This document shows positions 8,008 to 16,843 of a DNA stretch of 64,000 nucleotides, one piece after another. This stretch comes from Salinisphaera dokdonensis. GTDB lineage: Bacteria > Pseudomonadota > Gammaproteobacteria > Nevskiales > Salinisphaeraceae. The stretch's first letter is position 1, and each line of letters begins with the position of its first letter. A program made the position numbers and the translations under genes. The notes under the pieces are model-generated. The model saw only the letters and a program-made list of their open reading frames with translations. It was not told where the DNA came from and ran no database searches. The stretch spans positions 62,001-126,000 of the forward strand of contig NZ_APND01000001.1 in NCBI RefSeq assembly GCF_040361215.1, written 5' to 3'.

Positions 8008-9444
8008 TTACGCCGGCGGTTTGCTGTCGATCAGGCCGTGTCGTCGCAGCGCGTCCTCGACGAATGGCAGCAGATCCGCCTCGCGGCGGACCGACAGATG
8101 CGAGCCGTGATACCAGTGCATCGCAGGCCGGTCCCAGTGCTCCCAGAGCCGATACGGCTGATCGGGCTCGACCAGCTGGTCGGCAGTCGCCGCAAAGATA
8201 TAACGACGCTCGTGTGGCACGACCGGCTTCAGATGCAGCGGCGAAACCGGCGCGAGCAACGCGCTGAGCTCGGCCTGCGAAATGCCCTGCGCTTCCATGT
8301 AACGCAGATGCAGGTCCGGCATGTGTTTCCAGAGCGCATTCGGTATATCGGTGAGCGGGATGCCTGCGATCACGCAGGCCAAATCCGCTTCGAAGGCTGC
8401 AAGCATCGCGGCGTGATAGCCGCCGAGGCTGTAGCCCAGCGCGCCGATCGGCATATCCGGCTGCTGCGCGCCGATCCACGCCTTGAGCCGGCGCAGATCC
8501 CACAGCCCCTGCGCCTGCGCATGAATCAGGTCGGCCAGCGGCCCGTCCAGAAAATGACCGCCCGTGATGCGAGCGATACGGCGCGCGCCGTGCAGCGGCA
8601 GGATCGGCATCGCCACGTTGAGGCCCAGCTTGTGGTGCATGCGATTGGCACGAAACAGCGACAGGTCGAGCCCGTCCAGGCCCATGCGATAGCCGTGAAT
8701 GCAGATCAGCCAGGGACGTGGTCCGCCCGGGTGGCGGAAGATGCGTGCCGACATGCGCCGGTTTGGCAAATGGCCCTGCCAGCGCTCGGCGCCGGGTAAT
8801 TCGGGGTCGGCCACGAAACCGCTTTCGAAATCCAGCCATTCGAACGAACAGCCCTGCGACTTCTTCGGCGTGAGGGTGAAATCGACCGGCCGCTCGGGGG
8901 TGCGGTGAAATGCAGCGGGTGTGCCGCGCCAGTCGCGCGCGTCGGCAACCGCACGCAGCGACTGCAACTCGTCGACATCGCGTTCGACCACGCGACCTCG
9001 CGGAATGCGTGCAAAACTTACGAAAAAACCCAGTAACGCTTCATCGGTCGCAACCTTGGCGTACACACGCAAGGACAAGGGCGGCAACGGCACGCCGGCC
9101 GGCAATACCGAATGGCGCGCGGCCACACGCCCGGCCATCAGGAACGACAGCAACCCGCCGACGAACAGCCCGATGCTCGCCCAACCCAGCCACGGTGCCA
9201 CCAGCACGGCGAGAACGAGACTCAGCAACGAAACGAGCGCAAGAAAATGGGTGATCTGCCGATCGCCCGGCCACAGCAACAGCGCTGTGCCCGTGGCAAT
9301 CAACGGCACGCCCGGCAGGCAGGCTACGAACGCCAATATCACGCTGTGCGGCAGGCCAAGCCCGAGCCAGAAAAGGCCGGTGAACAGCGGGACAAGCGCG
9401 CCGAGCAGCCAGCGTGGCTGCGCGCGCATCTGTGCAGCGCTCAC
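8008..9444 (-). CDS. Membrane-anchored alpha/beta hydrolase
   Basis: The 478-residue protein has two parts. Residues 1-120 contain about four hydrophobic helices (for example 'LGALVPLFTGLFWLGLGL' and 'FLALVSLLSLVLAVLVAPWL'). Residues 220-478 are an alpha/beta-hydrolase fold with the oxyanion region WLICIHGYRMG and the nucleophile elbow GYSLGGYH. Asp in ADQLVEPDQP and His in WYHGSHLSV complete a plausible Ser-Asp-His triad. It resembles large hydrolases annotated as Abhydrolase_18/DUF2048-like. I do not know the substrate; the membrane anchor suggests a lipid or ester. The start codon is GTG. It lies 96 nt upstream of the FabH-like gene on the same strand, so a lipid-linked role for the pair is possible but unproven. 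Confidence 0.75.
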   Translation of the reverse strand: MSAAQMRAQPRWLLGALVPLFTGLFWLGLGLPHSVILAFVACLPGVPLIATGTALLLWPGDRQITHFLALVSLLSLVLAVLVAPWLGWASIGLFVGGLLSFLMAGRVAARHSVLPAGVPLPPLSLRVYAKVATDEALLGFFVSFARIPRGRVVERDVDELQSLRAVADARDWRGTPAAFHRTPERPVDFTLTPKKSQGCSFEWLDFESGFVADPELPGAERWQGHLPNRRMSARIFRHPGGPRPWLICIHGYRMGLDGLDLSLFRANRMHHKLGLNVAMPILPLHGARRIARITGGHFLDGPLADLIHAQAQGLWDLRRLKAWIGAQQPDMPIGALGYSLGGYHAAMLAAFEADLACVIAGIPLTDIPNALWKHMPDLHLRYMEAQGISQAELSALLAPVSPLHLKPVVPHERRYIFAATADQLVEPDQPYRLWEHWDRPAMHWYHGSHLSVRREADLLPFVEDALRRHGLIDSKPPA

Positions 9445-9490
9445 GAGCGCCTACGGCGTGAGGCGCACGCCGCCGCGTTAGCGATTCGCA

Positions 9491-9838
9491 TCAGCGCTGC
9501 GTGACGGCGAACAGGATTACACCGACGAGCGCGACAACAAGCACGCCCTGCCCCAGCCAGAGCGCACGATGGCGTTTCTGCAGCAGCCAGGTCGACAGGC
9601 CCGCGGCCGCCGTGAACAGTGTCATCACCAGCGTGATCTGCACCACATGGTCGAAGCCGCCGCCGGCATCGGACACCAGCTGCGGGTACGGCAACATCAT
9701 CAGGCAGACGACGGCGTAGAGCAGCGTCATGAGCGCGCCGACACCGAGTGCGGCCCAGTTCAGAAAAGACAGGAATTTCAGAGTCGATCCCCGCGAAGAG
9801 TAATGGTCAGTACACGATGAGACCGTGTCTCGTGGCAT
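9491..9838 (-). CDS. Small three-helix membrane protein, function unknown
   Basis: This 115-residue product has three clear transmembrane stretches (about residues 28-51, 61-83 and 90-112) with short loops and a C-terminal TQR. I do not recognise the family. The ATG at 9838 yields a polar 20-residue N-terminus with no ribosome-binding site. A CTG at 9778 preceded by GCGGGGAT would give a protein beginning just before the first helix, and may be the true start. It is divergent from the small hydrolase at 9883 and 46 nt upstream of the membrane hydrolase, with which it could be cotranscribed. Confidence 0.6.
   Translation of the reverse strand: MPRDTVSSCTDHYSSRGSTLKFLSFLNWAALGVGALMTLLYAVVCLMMLPYPQLVSDAGGGFDHVVQITLVMTLFTAAAGLSTWLLQKRHRALWLGQGVLVVALVGVILFAVTQR
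9813..9834. repeat. Inverted repeat in the divergent control region
   Basis: CACGA (9813-9817) and TCGTG (9830-9834) form an inverted repeat, with an inner GAGAC/GTCTC pair. It lies between two divergent genes if the small membrane protein starts at its downstream CTG. It could be an operator. The short arms make chance possible in GC-rich DNA. Confidence 0.35.
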
Positions 9839-9882
9839 AGTACGCCGCCGGTCTGAGCAGCGTCCATTCGAGCGAGCACGAC

Positions 9883-10401
9883 ATGTCCGAACCCCGCGTC
9901 ATCTTCGCCCACGGTAAGGAAAGCGGCCCCTGGGGCAGCAAGATTCAGCATCTGGCGAACATTGCCGAATCCCTCGGTTTCGCCGTGGAGAGCCTGGACT
10001 ACAGCGACCTCATGGACCCGGTGAAACGTGTCGAGCGGCTCACCGCCCATGCGCCGGTCGGCACACCACTGGTACTGGTCGGCTCGAGCATGGGCGGTTA
10101 TGTCTCCGCGATGGCCTGCAAGGTCATCAAACCCGACGCCCTGCTATTGATGGCGCCGGCGCTCTATCTGGACGGCTACCCGGGCGACCCCGAGGACTGC
10201 CCCGCCGACAGCGTGGTCGTTCACGGCTGGGGCGACGATATCGTGCCGCTGGATTCGAGCCTGCGGTTTGCCCGCACCCGGCATGCCGCACTACATATCG
10301 TCGACGACGGCCATCGCCTGGCCGAATCGATCGATTTCATCGGCCAGATGTTCAGCGATCAGCTGAAGCGCGCGCTCGATCGGTCCCGACCAGGTCCTTG
10401 A
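9883..10401 (+). CDS. Small alpha/beta hydrolase of the YqiA/YcfP type
   Basis: This 172-residue single-domain hydrolase opens with RVIFAHGKESGPWGSK (oxyanion His-Gly). The nucleophile elbow is VGSSMGGYVSAM. Asp in VHGWGDDIVP and His in IVDDGHRLAE complete the triad. Size and motifs fit the compact YqiA/UPF0227-like esterases, which may act on small acyl esters; the substrate is unknown. Its last 50 bp overlap the 3' end of pyrD on the opposite strand, so the final residues are encoded in antisense to that gene. A weak AG-rich stretch precedes the ATG. Confidence 0.8.
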   Translation: MSEPRVIFAHGKESGPWGSKIQHLANIAESLGFAVESLDYSDLMDPVKRVERLTAHAPVGTPLVLVGSSMGGYVSAMACKVIKPDALLLMAPALYLDGYPGDPEDCPADSVVVHGWGDDIVPLDSSLRFARTRHAALHIVDDGHRLAESIDFIGQMFSDQLKRALDRSRPGP

Positions 10402-11434
10402 GCGCGCTTGCACGCTGACCGGCGCGGACCAGCGCCGCCGCTTGTGCGCATTCCCTCACCAGCGCCGGGCCCTTGTAGATCAGCCCGGTGTAGATCTGCA
10501 GCGCCGTAGCACCCGCCTCCAGCTTCTCGGTCGCATCCCTCGCGCTCTGGATACCACCCACGCCAATGATGGGAATCTTGGTTCCGACCCGGGCGTGTAA
10601 CGCGGCAATCACCCGCGTAGACGCCGGGCGTACCGGCACGCCGCTCAGACCGCCCGCCTCCTGCCACCATCGCGGCGCGAGACCTTCGCGGCTGATCGTC
10701 GTGTTCGTGGCGATCACCCCGTCGATACCGTGATGAAGCAGACGGTCGGCAATGGCGTCGAGCTGTTCCTCGTCCAGATCGGGCGCGATCTTCACGGCCA
10801 GCGGGACATAACGATCGTGCTGATCCGCGAGGCGATCACGCTCCGCGCGCAGCAGGCCGAGCAGCTCGTCGAGGCTGTCGCGGCCCTGCATGTCGCGCAG
10901 GCCCTGCGTATTCGGCGACGAAATGTTGATCGTCACATACGACGCGAATTCGTAGACCGCACGCAGAGCGACAAGATAATCGTCCGTCGCCTTGTCGGCT
11001 GGCGTGGCGGCGTTCTTGCCGATATTGATACCCAACGCGCCAGCGCGCTTGCTGGCCTTCACCCGTGCGACCAGCGCCTCGACGCCGTCGTTATTGAAAC
11101 CCATGCGGTTGAGCAGCGCGCGCTGTTCCGGCAAGCGGAACAGCCGCGGCCGGTCATTGCCCGCCTGCGGCTCGGGCGTGACCGTACCGATCTCCACGAA
11201 CCCGAAACCCAGAGCGGCCAGCCCGTCGATACAGCGCCCGTCCTTGTCGAGCCCCGCTGCGAGCCCGATCGGGTTCGGCAGCTGCATACCCATCAGATCG
11301 ACCGGCGCATGCGGCACATGGCGCCCGTAAAGCCGCCGCGCCAACGGCGCCGTGCGCGCCAACGTGCGCAACGTCACGTCGTGAGCGGTTTCCGGTTCGA
11401 GCGCGAACAGCGCATCCCGGGCGAACGAATACAT
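10352..11434 (-). CDS. pyrD: Dihydroorotate dehydrogenase (quinone), class 2
   Basis: PyrD oxidises dihydroorotate to orotate at the inner membrane, passing electrons through FMN to quinone. This is the fourth step of pyrimidine synthesis. The 360-residue protein begins MYSFARDALFALEPE, the amphipathic membrane-associating helix of class 2 enzymes. It contains NPIGLAAGLDKDG, GFVEIGTVTPEPQ, the active-site loop NISSPNTQGLR with the catalytic serine, and C-terminal IGVGGIQSARDA for FMN phosphate binding. The ATG at 11434 is preceded by AGAGGATT; upstream in-frame codons do not look like pyrD. The 3' end overlaps the neighbouring hydrolase gene by 50 bp, tail to tail. Confidence 0.95.
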   Translation of the reverse strand: MYSFARDALFALEPETAHDVTLRTLARTAPLARRLYGRHVPHAPVDLMGMQLPNPIGLAAGLDKDGRCIDGLAALGFGFVEIGTVTPEPQAGNDRPRLFRLPEQRALLNRMGFNNDGVEALVARVKASKRAGALGINIGKNAATPADKATDDYLVALRAVYEFASYVTINISSPNTQGLRDMQGRDSLDELLGLLRAERDRLADQHDRYVPLAVKIAPDLDEEQLDAIADRLLHHGIDGVIATNTTISREGLAPRWWQEAGGLSGVPVRPASTRVIAALHARVGTKIPIIGVGGIQSARDATEKLEAGATALQIYTGLIYKGPALVRECAQAAALVRAGQRASALKDLVGTDRARASADR

Positions 11435-11562
11435 GGGCAATCCTCTAGAGCAGCGAAAGCGCGTTCTCGACCCATTGTGCCGGTGCGCCTGCCGCACTGC
11501 GACATCGAAAGCCGACTGCGACCGTATCCCCATGGTCCCAACCACCGGGCACGTCTGCGATA

Positions 11563-12579
11563 ATGTCGCGCATGAATAGTGACGCCGAAAAACGCGCGTT
11601 GGCCGCTTCGCGCATATCCGTTGCGCCCATGATGGCGTGGACCACGCGCGAACAGCGTTATTTCATGCGCCAGGTGACGCGGCACGCGCTGCTGTATACG
11701 GAAATGGTGACGACCGGAGCGCTGATCCATGGCGACACCGCCCGCTTTCTCGCGTATCACGCCGACGAGCACCCGGTTGCGCTGCAACTCGGTGGTAGCG
11801 ATCCGGCGGCGATGGCGCATTGTGCGGTGCTGGCGGAAGAGCACGGCTTCGACGAGGTGAACATCAACGTGGGCTGCCCGTCGGACCGGGTACAGAACGG
11901 CACGTTCGGCGCCTGCCTGATGGGCGAGCCACAGCGAGTGGCGGACTCTGTGGCGGCGATGAAGGCGCAGGTCTCGATCCCGGTGACGGTGAAGACGCGT
12001 ATCGGCATCGATCATCAGGACAGCTACGAATTCCTGCACGCCTTCACCCATGCGGTGAATGAAGCCGGCGCGGACCAGCTGATCGTGCATGCGCGCAAGG
12101 CCTGGCTATCGGGTCTGAGCCCGAAAGAGAACCGCGATATCCCGCCGCTGGATTACCCGCGCGTGCACGCACTCAAGCAGGACTTTCCCGCGTTGCCGAT
12201 GAGTATCAACGGCGGCATCGTCGATCTGGATACGACGGCGGACCAACTCGAACACGTCGACGGCGTGATGATCGGCCGCGAGGCGTACAAGAACCCCTAT
12301 GTGATGGCCGAGGTGGATCGGCGCTTCTTCGGCAGTGATCACGCTGTGCCGAGCCGGAGCGAGATCGTCGATTCGATGCGCGGTTTCATTGCCGATCACC
12401 TGCAGGCTGGCGGCGCGCTCAAGGATATTACCCGCCACATGCTCGGTCTGTATCATGGCCAGCCGGGCGGTCGGGCCTGGCGACGCGTGCTCTCCGAGCA
12501 GGCATACAAGCCGGATGCCGACCTGAACGTACTGGACGCGGCATTGGCCCGTGTCGAACCCCTGGAGGCCGTTGCCTGA
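11563..12579 (+). CDS. dusA: tRNA-dihydrouridine(20/20a) synthase DusA
   Basis: DusA reduces uridines 20 and 20a in the tRNA D-loop using FMN and NADPH. The 338-residue sequence aligns by eye with E. coli DusA: ISVAPMMAWT, LYTEMVTTGALIHG, HPVALQLGGSDP, INVGCPSDRVQNGTFGACLM (general-acid Cys in GACLM), HARKAWLSGLSPKENR and MSINGGI. GATAAT at 11559-11564 overlaps the first ATG and looks like a -10 element. If so, translation would begin at the next in-frame ATG (11572) near the transcript 5' end. The stop overlaps the ppiA start (TGATG), implying translational coupling. Confidence 0.95.
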   Translation: MSRMNSDAEKRALAASRISVAPMMAWTTREQRYFMRQVTRHALLYTEMVTTGALIHGDTARFLAYHADEHPVALQLGGSDPAAMAHCAVLAEEHGFDEVNINVGCPSDRVQNGTFGACLMGEPQRVADSVAAMKAQVSIPVTVKTRIGIDHQDSYEFLHAFTHAVNEAGADQLIVHARKAWLSGLSPKENRDIPPLDYPRVHALKQDFPALPMSINGGIVDLDTTADQLEHVDGVMIGREAYKNPYVMAEVDRRFFGSDHAVPSRSEIVDSMRGFIADHLQAGGALKDITRHMLGLYHGQPGGRAWRRVLSEQAYKPDADLNVLDAALARVEPLEAVA

Positions 12580-13169
12580 TGAAGTCCCTGCGTTTTCTGT
12601 ATCTCGTTATTTCTCTCTCTGTCGCGCTCAGCGCGTCCATCGCGTTCGCCGCCGGCGACGCCAGCAAGGAAGACCCCATGGTTGTCATGCATACGAACCT
12701 CGGCGATATCACCATCGAGGTTTTCGAGGACGAAGCGCCCAAGAGCGCGGCGAACTTTCTTCAGTACGTCCGCGACGGTTTCTACGACGGCACCATCTTC
12801 CACCGCGTGATTCCGGGCTTCGTGATCCAGGGCGGCGGCTTCGACGAGAGTTACCAGCAGAAGAAGACGCGTGACCCGATCGTCAACGAAGCCGATAACG
12901 GCGTGAAGAACGATCGTGGCACTCTGTCGATGGCGCGTACCAGCGATCCGAACTCGGCCACTTCCCAGTTCTTCGTGAACCTTTCGGACAACGCGCCGCT
13001 GAACCCGAGCCGTGGCAGCGCCGGCTATGCAGTGTTCGGCAAGGTCACCGACGGCATGGACGTGGTCGACCAGATCGCCGCCGGCCAGACCGGTGCCGCC
13101 GGGCCCTTCCGTCAGGATGTGCCGCAGGAACAGGTCGTGATCGAATCCGCCGAGATCACCGGCAACTAG
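12579..13169 (+). CDS. ppiA: Periplasmic peptidyl-prolyl cis-trans isomerase A (cyclophilin)
   Basis: This 196-residue cyclophilin catalyses proline isomerisation during folding of exported proteins. Residues 1-24 form a Sec signal peptide ending in AFAAG, so the mature enzyme is periplasmic. The catalytic core is intact: FHRVIPGFVIQGGGF contains the active-site Arg and Phe, and SATSQFFVNLSDN follows. The C-terminal GYAVFGKV is typical of bacterial PpiA. The start codon overlaps the dusA stop by one base and lpxH follows 16 bp later. The three genes are probably one transcript. Confidence 0.93.
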   Translation: MKSLRFLYLVISLSVALSASIAFAAGDASKEDPMVVMHTNLGDITIEVFEDEAPKSAANFLQYVRDGFYDGTIFHRVIPGFVIQGGGFDESYQQKKTRDPIVNEADNGVKNDRGTLSMARTSDPNSATSQFFVNLSDNAPLNPSRGSAGYAVFGKVTDGMDVVDQIAAGQTGAAGPFRQDVPQEQVVIESAEITGN

Positions 13170-13185
13170 CGGCCGGCAACAGCTC

Positions 13186-13908
13186 ATGGCGACGCATCTG
13201 CTCGCCGATGTGCATCTCACCGGCGCCGACGACCCGAACGCGGCGCGTCTGAACGCCTATCTGGACGGCCCGGCCCGCGAGGCCGAGGCCGTCTATGTGC
13301 TGGGTGATCTGTTCGATGTCTGGATTGGCGACGACGGCTCGCTGCCTATCCATGCCGAGGTGATCGAGCACTTCGCCGCGCTGGCGCGCAGCGGCGTGCC
13401 GACCTATTTCATGCGCGGCAACCGCGATTTCGCGGTGGGCGAGGCCTTTGTGTCCGCGAGCCACATGCAGATCCTCGACGATCCTGTTGTGGCCGATCTG
13501 CACGGCACGCCTACCCTGCTCTCGCACGGCGACGTGTTCTGTACCGGCGACACGCCCCACCAGAAATTCCGGGCCCGCTATACAGACCCACGCTGGCGGG
13601 CGCGCATGATGAAGCTCCCGCTCTGGCTACGCCGCCGACTTGCCCGTCGCGCGCGGCGCAAGAGCCAGGCCGGCAAACAGCAGAAGGCCGCGCACATCAT
13701 GGATGTGAATTCGGATGCAGTGCGCGAGACGATGCGTCGCCTGGGCGTGCGTCGTCTGATTCACGGCCACACGCATCGGCCTGCCGACCACGTACTCGAA
13801 ATCGACGGCGGCGACGCGCGGCGCATCGTGCTGGCGGATTGGCGACCGGATCAGGCCGAATATCTTTGTGTCGATGCCCACGGCATCCGCCGCGCCGCAA
13901 TCGACTAG
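13186..13908 (+). CDS. lpxH: UDP-2,3-diacylglucosamine diphosphatase
   Basis: LpxH cleaves the pyrophosphate of UDP-2,3-diacylglucosamine to give lipid X in lipid A synthesis, acting at the inner face of the cytoplasmic membrane. The 240-residue protein shows the calcineurin-like metallophosphoesterase signature: LADVHL (metal ligands Asp and His), LGDLFDVWIGDD, MRGNRDFAVG, LLSHGDVFCTGD and HGHTHRPADH. The E. coli enzyme has the same size (240). It lies 16 bp after ppiA, as in many gammaproteobacteria. Confidence 0.95.
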   Translation: MATHLLADVHLTGADDPNAARLNAYLDGPAREAEAVYVLGDLFDVWIGDDGSLPIHAEVIEHFAALARSGVPTYFMRGNRDFAVGEAFVSASHMQILDDPVVADLHGTPTLLSHGDVFCTGDTPHQKFRARYTDPRWRARMMKLPLWLRRRLARRARRKSQAGKQQKAAHIMDVNSDAVRETMRRLGVRRLIHGHTHRPADHVLEIDGGDARRIVLADWRPDQAEYLCVDAHGIRRAAID

Positions 13909-13998
13909 CATCTGCCTGTTCCAAACGGATCGACACGCGCGAGCGCCCGGCTCCGCGATCCGCCTCATCATGAAAACAATCGTCATCGAGAACCACCC

Positions 13999-14760
13999 AT
14001 GACCCAATATGTCCTCGTCACCGGCGCCAGTTCCGGCATCGGCGCCGATATCGCGCGCACGCTCGCCGCGGAAGGCCACAACCTGATCCTGTGTGCACGG
14101 CGTGAGGTGCGGCTGCAGGATCTCGCGCGCGAAATCACCGCCGGTCATCGCTTGCAGGTGGAGATCGTCGTCGCCGATCTGAGCAGCGCCGACGGCGTGG
14201 CGCATCTGTCCGATACGATCAGCGAGAACGGCTGGGGCCTGAACGGGCTCGTCAACAACGCCGGCATCGGTGGCCGCGGGCGTTTCGCCGACCTCGATCG
14301 TGACGCGCAGCTCGCTGCGATCGACCTGAACGTACGCGCGCCGGCCGATCTCACGCACCGACTATTGCCGCTGCTGGAACAGGGTGCCTCGCCGTTCATC
14401 ATCAACGTGGCATCGCTGGCCGCTTTCCAGCCCGGCCCGAACATGGCGATCTACTACGCGACCAAGGCCTTCGTACTTTCGTTCTCAGAGAGTCTGACCG
14501 AGGAACTGCGTGGGCGAATCAGCGTCAGCGCGCTCTGTCCCGGTGCGACCGAATCCGAGTTCGCCGACCACGCCGACATGCACAATTCGCTACTGTTCAA
14601 GCTCGGCACCATGCCCAGCGACAAGGTCGCCAGTGCTGCTGTTCAGCACAAGCGGCGTGCGATCGTCATTCCAGGCCTTCTCAACAAGCTCACCGTATGG
14701 CTCGGCAAGATCTCGCCGCGCCTGGTGCTGCGTCGAATCGCCTTCAAGCTGAACAGCTGA
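13999..14760 (+). CDS. SDR-family NAD(P)-dependent oxidoreductase
   Basis: This 253-residue Rossmann-fold protein has the classical short-chain dehydrogenase signatures. They are the nucleotide-binding TGASSGIGADIA (residues 7-18), the NNAGIGG motif and the catalytic YYATK following a conserved Ser in NVASLAAF. The DltE/YqjQ-like arrangement and the C-terminal amphipathic helix (LLNKLTVWLGKISPRLVLRRI) suggest a membrane-associated general reductase. The substrate is unknown. The 90-bp gap before it holds no other gene. It converges on the DUF455 gene with 7 bp between stops. By recall, an SDR gene also follows metZ in Pseudomonas. Confidence 0.85.
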   Translation: MTQYVLVTGASSGIGADIARTLAAEGHNLILCARREVRLQDLAREITAGHRLQVEIVVADLSSADGVAHLSDTISENGWGLNGLVNNAGIGGRGRFADLDRDAQLAAIDLNVRAPADLTHRLLPLLEQGASPFIINVASLAAFQPGPNMAIYYATKAFVLSFSESLTEELRGRISVSALCPGATESEFADHADMHNSLLFKLGTMPSDKVASAAVQHKRRAIVIPGLLNKLTVWLGKISPRLVLRRIAFKLNS

Positions 14761-14767
14761 TCGGCCG

Positions 14768-15568
14768 TCAGCGCGACGCGTCGCGCGCGGCCAGCCAGTC
14801 CAGCTCGTCTTCCGAGAACTTCGCTTCGCGCCGGGCCGGGAAGTTGTACGGGCCGGGCGGGCCGCCGTTCATGTATTCGTCGAGCAGCCGGGTGAAGGTC
14901 GTATCCGGGTCGAGGCCGCGCGGCTCGGCGCAGTAGCGGAACCAGCGCGTGCCGATCTCCACGTGCGGCACTTCCTCTTCGAGGATGATCTCGAAGATCG
15001 TCACCGTCTCGGTATCGCCGGCCTGGCGCAGTTTCTCGATCATCCCCGGCGTGACATCCAGCCCGCGGGCCTCGAGCACGCGCGGCACGAGCGCCATGCG
15101 GATCATCACGTCGTGCCCGGTCTTGACCGCCGTTTCCCATAGCCCGTTGTGGGCATCGAAATCGCCGTAGGCAAAACCGTAGTCGGCGAGCCGGTTGTTG
15201 AGCAGCTCGAAATGGCGCGACTCGTCGGCCGCCACGCGCAGCCAATCCACGTAGAAGGCTTCGGGCATGCCGCGAAACCGATAGGCCGCGTCCAGACCCA
15301 GATTGATGGCATTGAACTCGATATGCGCGATGGCGTGAATGAGCGCCGCGCGCCCTTCCGGCTTGCCGAGCCCGCGCTTGGACAGCTTCGCCGGATGCAC
15401 CAGCGCCGGCGCGTCCGGCCGCCCCGGCACGATGACCTCTTCCGGCGTGCCGCCCGCCTGAGCCAGCGGCGCGCTGTCGGCCGCGTGTAGTGCGCGTGCG
15501 GCGACACACTTTTCGGCCGGATCGCGCGTCATCAGCGCGGCCAGAACGTCGTCGGGCGTCATGCTCAC
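14768..15568 (-). CDS. DUF455 ferritin-like domain protein
   Basis: This 266-residue protein contains carboxylate and histidine motifs placed as in di-iron ferritin-like four-helix bundles: AHIEFNAI, ADESRHFELL and ILEEEVPHVEIG. It matches the DUF455 family by recall. A role in tRNA or oxidative chemistry has been suggested for relatives, but I cannot assign one here. The GTG at 15568 overlaps the metZ stop as GTGA; an ATG two codons later is an alternative. The overlap implies cotranslation with metZ. Confidence 0.8.
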   Translation of the reverse strand: MSMTPDDVLAALMTRDPAEKCVAARALHAADSAPLAQAGGTPEEVIVPGRPDAPALVHPAKLSKRGLGKPEGRAALIHAIAHIEFNAINLGLDAAYRFRGMPEAFYVDWLRVAADESRHFELLNNRLADYGFAYGDFDAHNGLWETAVKTGHDVMIRMALVPRVLEARGLDVTPGMIEKLRQAGDTETVTIFEIILEEEVPHVEIGTRWFRYCAEPRGLDPDTTFTRLLDEYMNGGPPGPYNFPARREAKFSEDELDWLAARDASR

Positions 15569-16752
15569 GCGAGCCCCGGCTCGAGGTCGGCAATGATGTC
15601 CTCCACGTTTTCGAGACCCACCGAAATACGCACTACGCCGTCGGTGATGCCCGCACGGGCACGGTCTTCGGCCGAGATGCGGGCGTGGGTCGTGCTGGCT
15701 GGATGCACGATCGTCGTACGGGTATCACCGAGATTGGCAGTGATCGAGATCATGTTCGTGCCGTTGATCAGCTTGAAGGCGGCATCACGTCCGCCGGCCA
15801 GACGCAGCGACAGAATGCCGCCGAAGCCACCCGGCTGCTGGCGCGCGGCCAGATCGTGCTGCGGATGCGAGGCCAGCCCCGGGTAATAGACATGTTCGAC
15901 CGCGGGCTGTGCCTCCAACCATTCGGCGACCTTCTGGGCGGCTTCACAGTGCGCGCGCATGCGCACTTCCAGCGTCTCGAGCGCCTTGTAAAACACCCAG
16001 GCGTTGAACGGGCTCATGGTCGGCCCGCAGGTGCGCAGGAACCGGAACACCTTGTCGCCGACGATATCGGCATCGCCGATCACAGCGCCGCCGAGCGCAC
16101 GCCCCTGCCCGTCCAGAAACTTGGTCGCCGAATGGATGACCACATGGGCACCGAAGTCGAGCGGGCGCTGCAACGCAGGCGTACAGAAACAGTTGTCGAC
16201 CACCAGCAAGGCGTCGTTTTCATTGGCCAGGTCGGCAAGTGCCGCCATGTCGACGATTTCGGTCAACGGGTTGGACGGCGTTTCCACGAAGAGCATGCGT
16301 GTGGCCGGCGTGATCGCGGCCTTCCAGCCGTCCAGATCGTCGGGCGCAACATAGCTCGTGGTGATGCCGAGCTTGCCGAGATAGTTGTTGAACAGCCCGA
16401 TCGTGGACCCGAACAGCGTATGCGCGGCCACGATATGGTCGCCGGCTTCGAGGGTCGCCAGACAGGTGGCGAGAATCGACGACATGCCCGATGCGGTCGC
16501 CACACAGTACTCGCCACCTTCCATCGCCGCCAGGCGCTTGGAGAAGGCATCCACAGTCGGGTTGGTGAAGCGCGAATAGATATTGCCCGGCTCGTCTCCG
16601 GCAAAACGCGCCGCGGCCGCGTCGGCCGAATCGAACACGAAACTCGAGGTCATGTAGATCGCGCTGCTGTGCTCACCCTCGGGCGTGCGATGCGTGCCCG
16701 CGCGCACGCCGCGTGTGGCGGTGCCCCAGCTGTCGTCGAAATCGTCGGTCAT
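15565..16752 (-). CDS. metZ: O-succinylhomoserine sulfhydrylase
   Basis: MetZ is a PLP enzyme that makes homocysteine directly from O-succinylhomoserine and sulfide. The 395-residue product has YSRFTNPTVDAFSKRLAAMEGG, the ASGMSSI region and DNCFCTPALQRPL. It also has the PLP-lysine motif HSATKFLDGQGR and the C-terminal ISITANLGDTRTTIVHP of the Cys/Met metabolism family. I took the ATG at 16752, which has GGAG 9 nt upstream; an earlier ATG (16770) would include that site. The 199-bp gap behind purF holds a local promoter and a terminator-like hairpin that may attenuate metZ. In the window, cysB and cysG are other sulfur genes, 41 kb or more away. Confidence 0.93.
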   Translation of the reverse strand: MTDDFDDSWGTATRGVRAGTHRTPEGEHSSAIYMTSSFVFDSADAAAARFAGDEPGNIYSRFTNPTVDAFSKRLAAMEGGEYCVATASGMSSILATCLATLEAGDHIVAAHTLFGSTIGLFNNYLGKLGITTSYVAPDDLDGWKAAITPATRMLFVETPSNPLTEIVDMAALADLANENDALLVVDNCFCTPALQRPLDFGAHVVIHSATKFLDGQGRALGGAVIGDADIVGDKVFRFLRTCGPTMSPFNAWVFYKALETLEVRMRAHCEAAQKVAEWLEAQPAVEHVYYPGLASHPQHDLAARQQPGGFGGILSLRLAGGRDAAFKLINGTNMISITANLGDTRTTIVHPASTTHARISAEDRARAGITDGVVRISVGLENVEDIIADLEPGLA

Positions 16753-16784
16753 AGAAAACTCTCCAGGCATTGGGTCGCGGACAC

Positions 16785-16815
16785 AAAAAAACCCGCAATC
16801 GCAGCGCGATGCAGG
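16785..16815 (-). terminator. Terminator/attenuator hairpin in the metZ leader
   Basis: On the minus strand, CCTGCATCGC (16815-16806) pairs with GCGATTGCGGG (16802-16792), with one bulged T and one G-T pair across a 3-nt loop. Seven Ts follow (16791-16785). It lies 33 bp before the metZ ATG and downstream of a promoter. It can terminate purF read-through, or transcription that started just upstream. Whether it is a simple purF terminator or a regulated metZ attenuator cannot be settled from sequence. Confidence 0.75.
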
Positions 16816-16843
16816 CTTGCTGTCCCTCGACCGTTTAGCGGAA

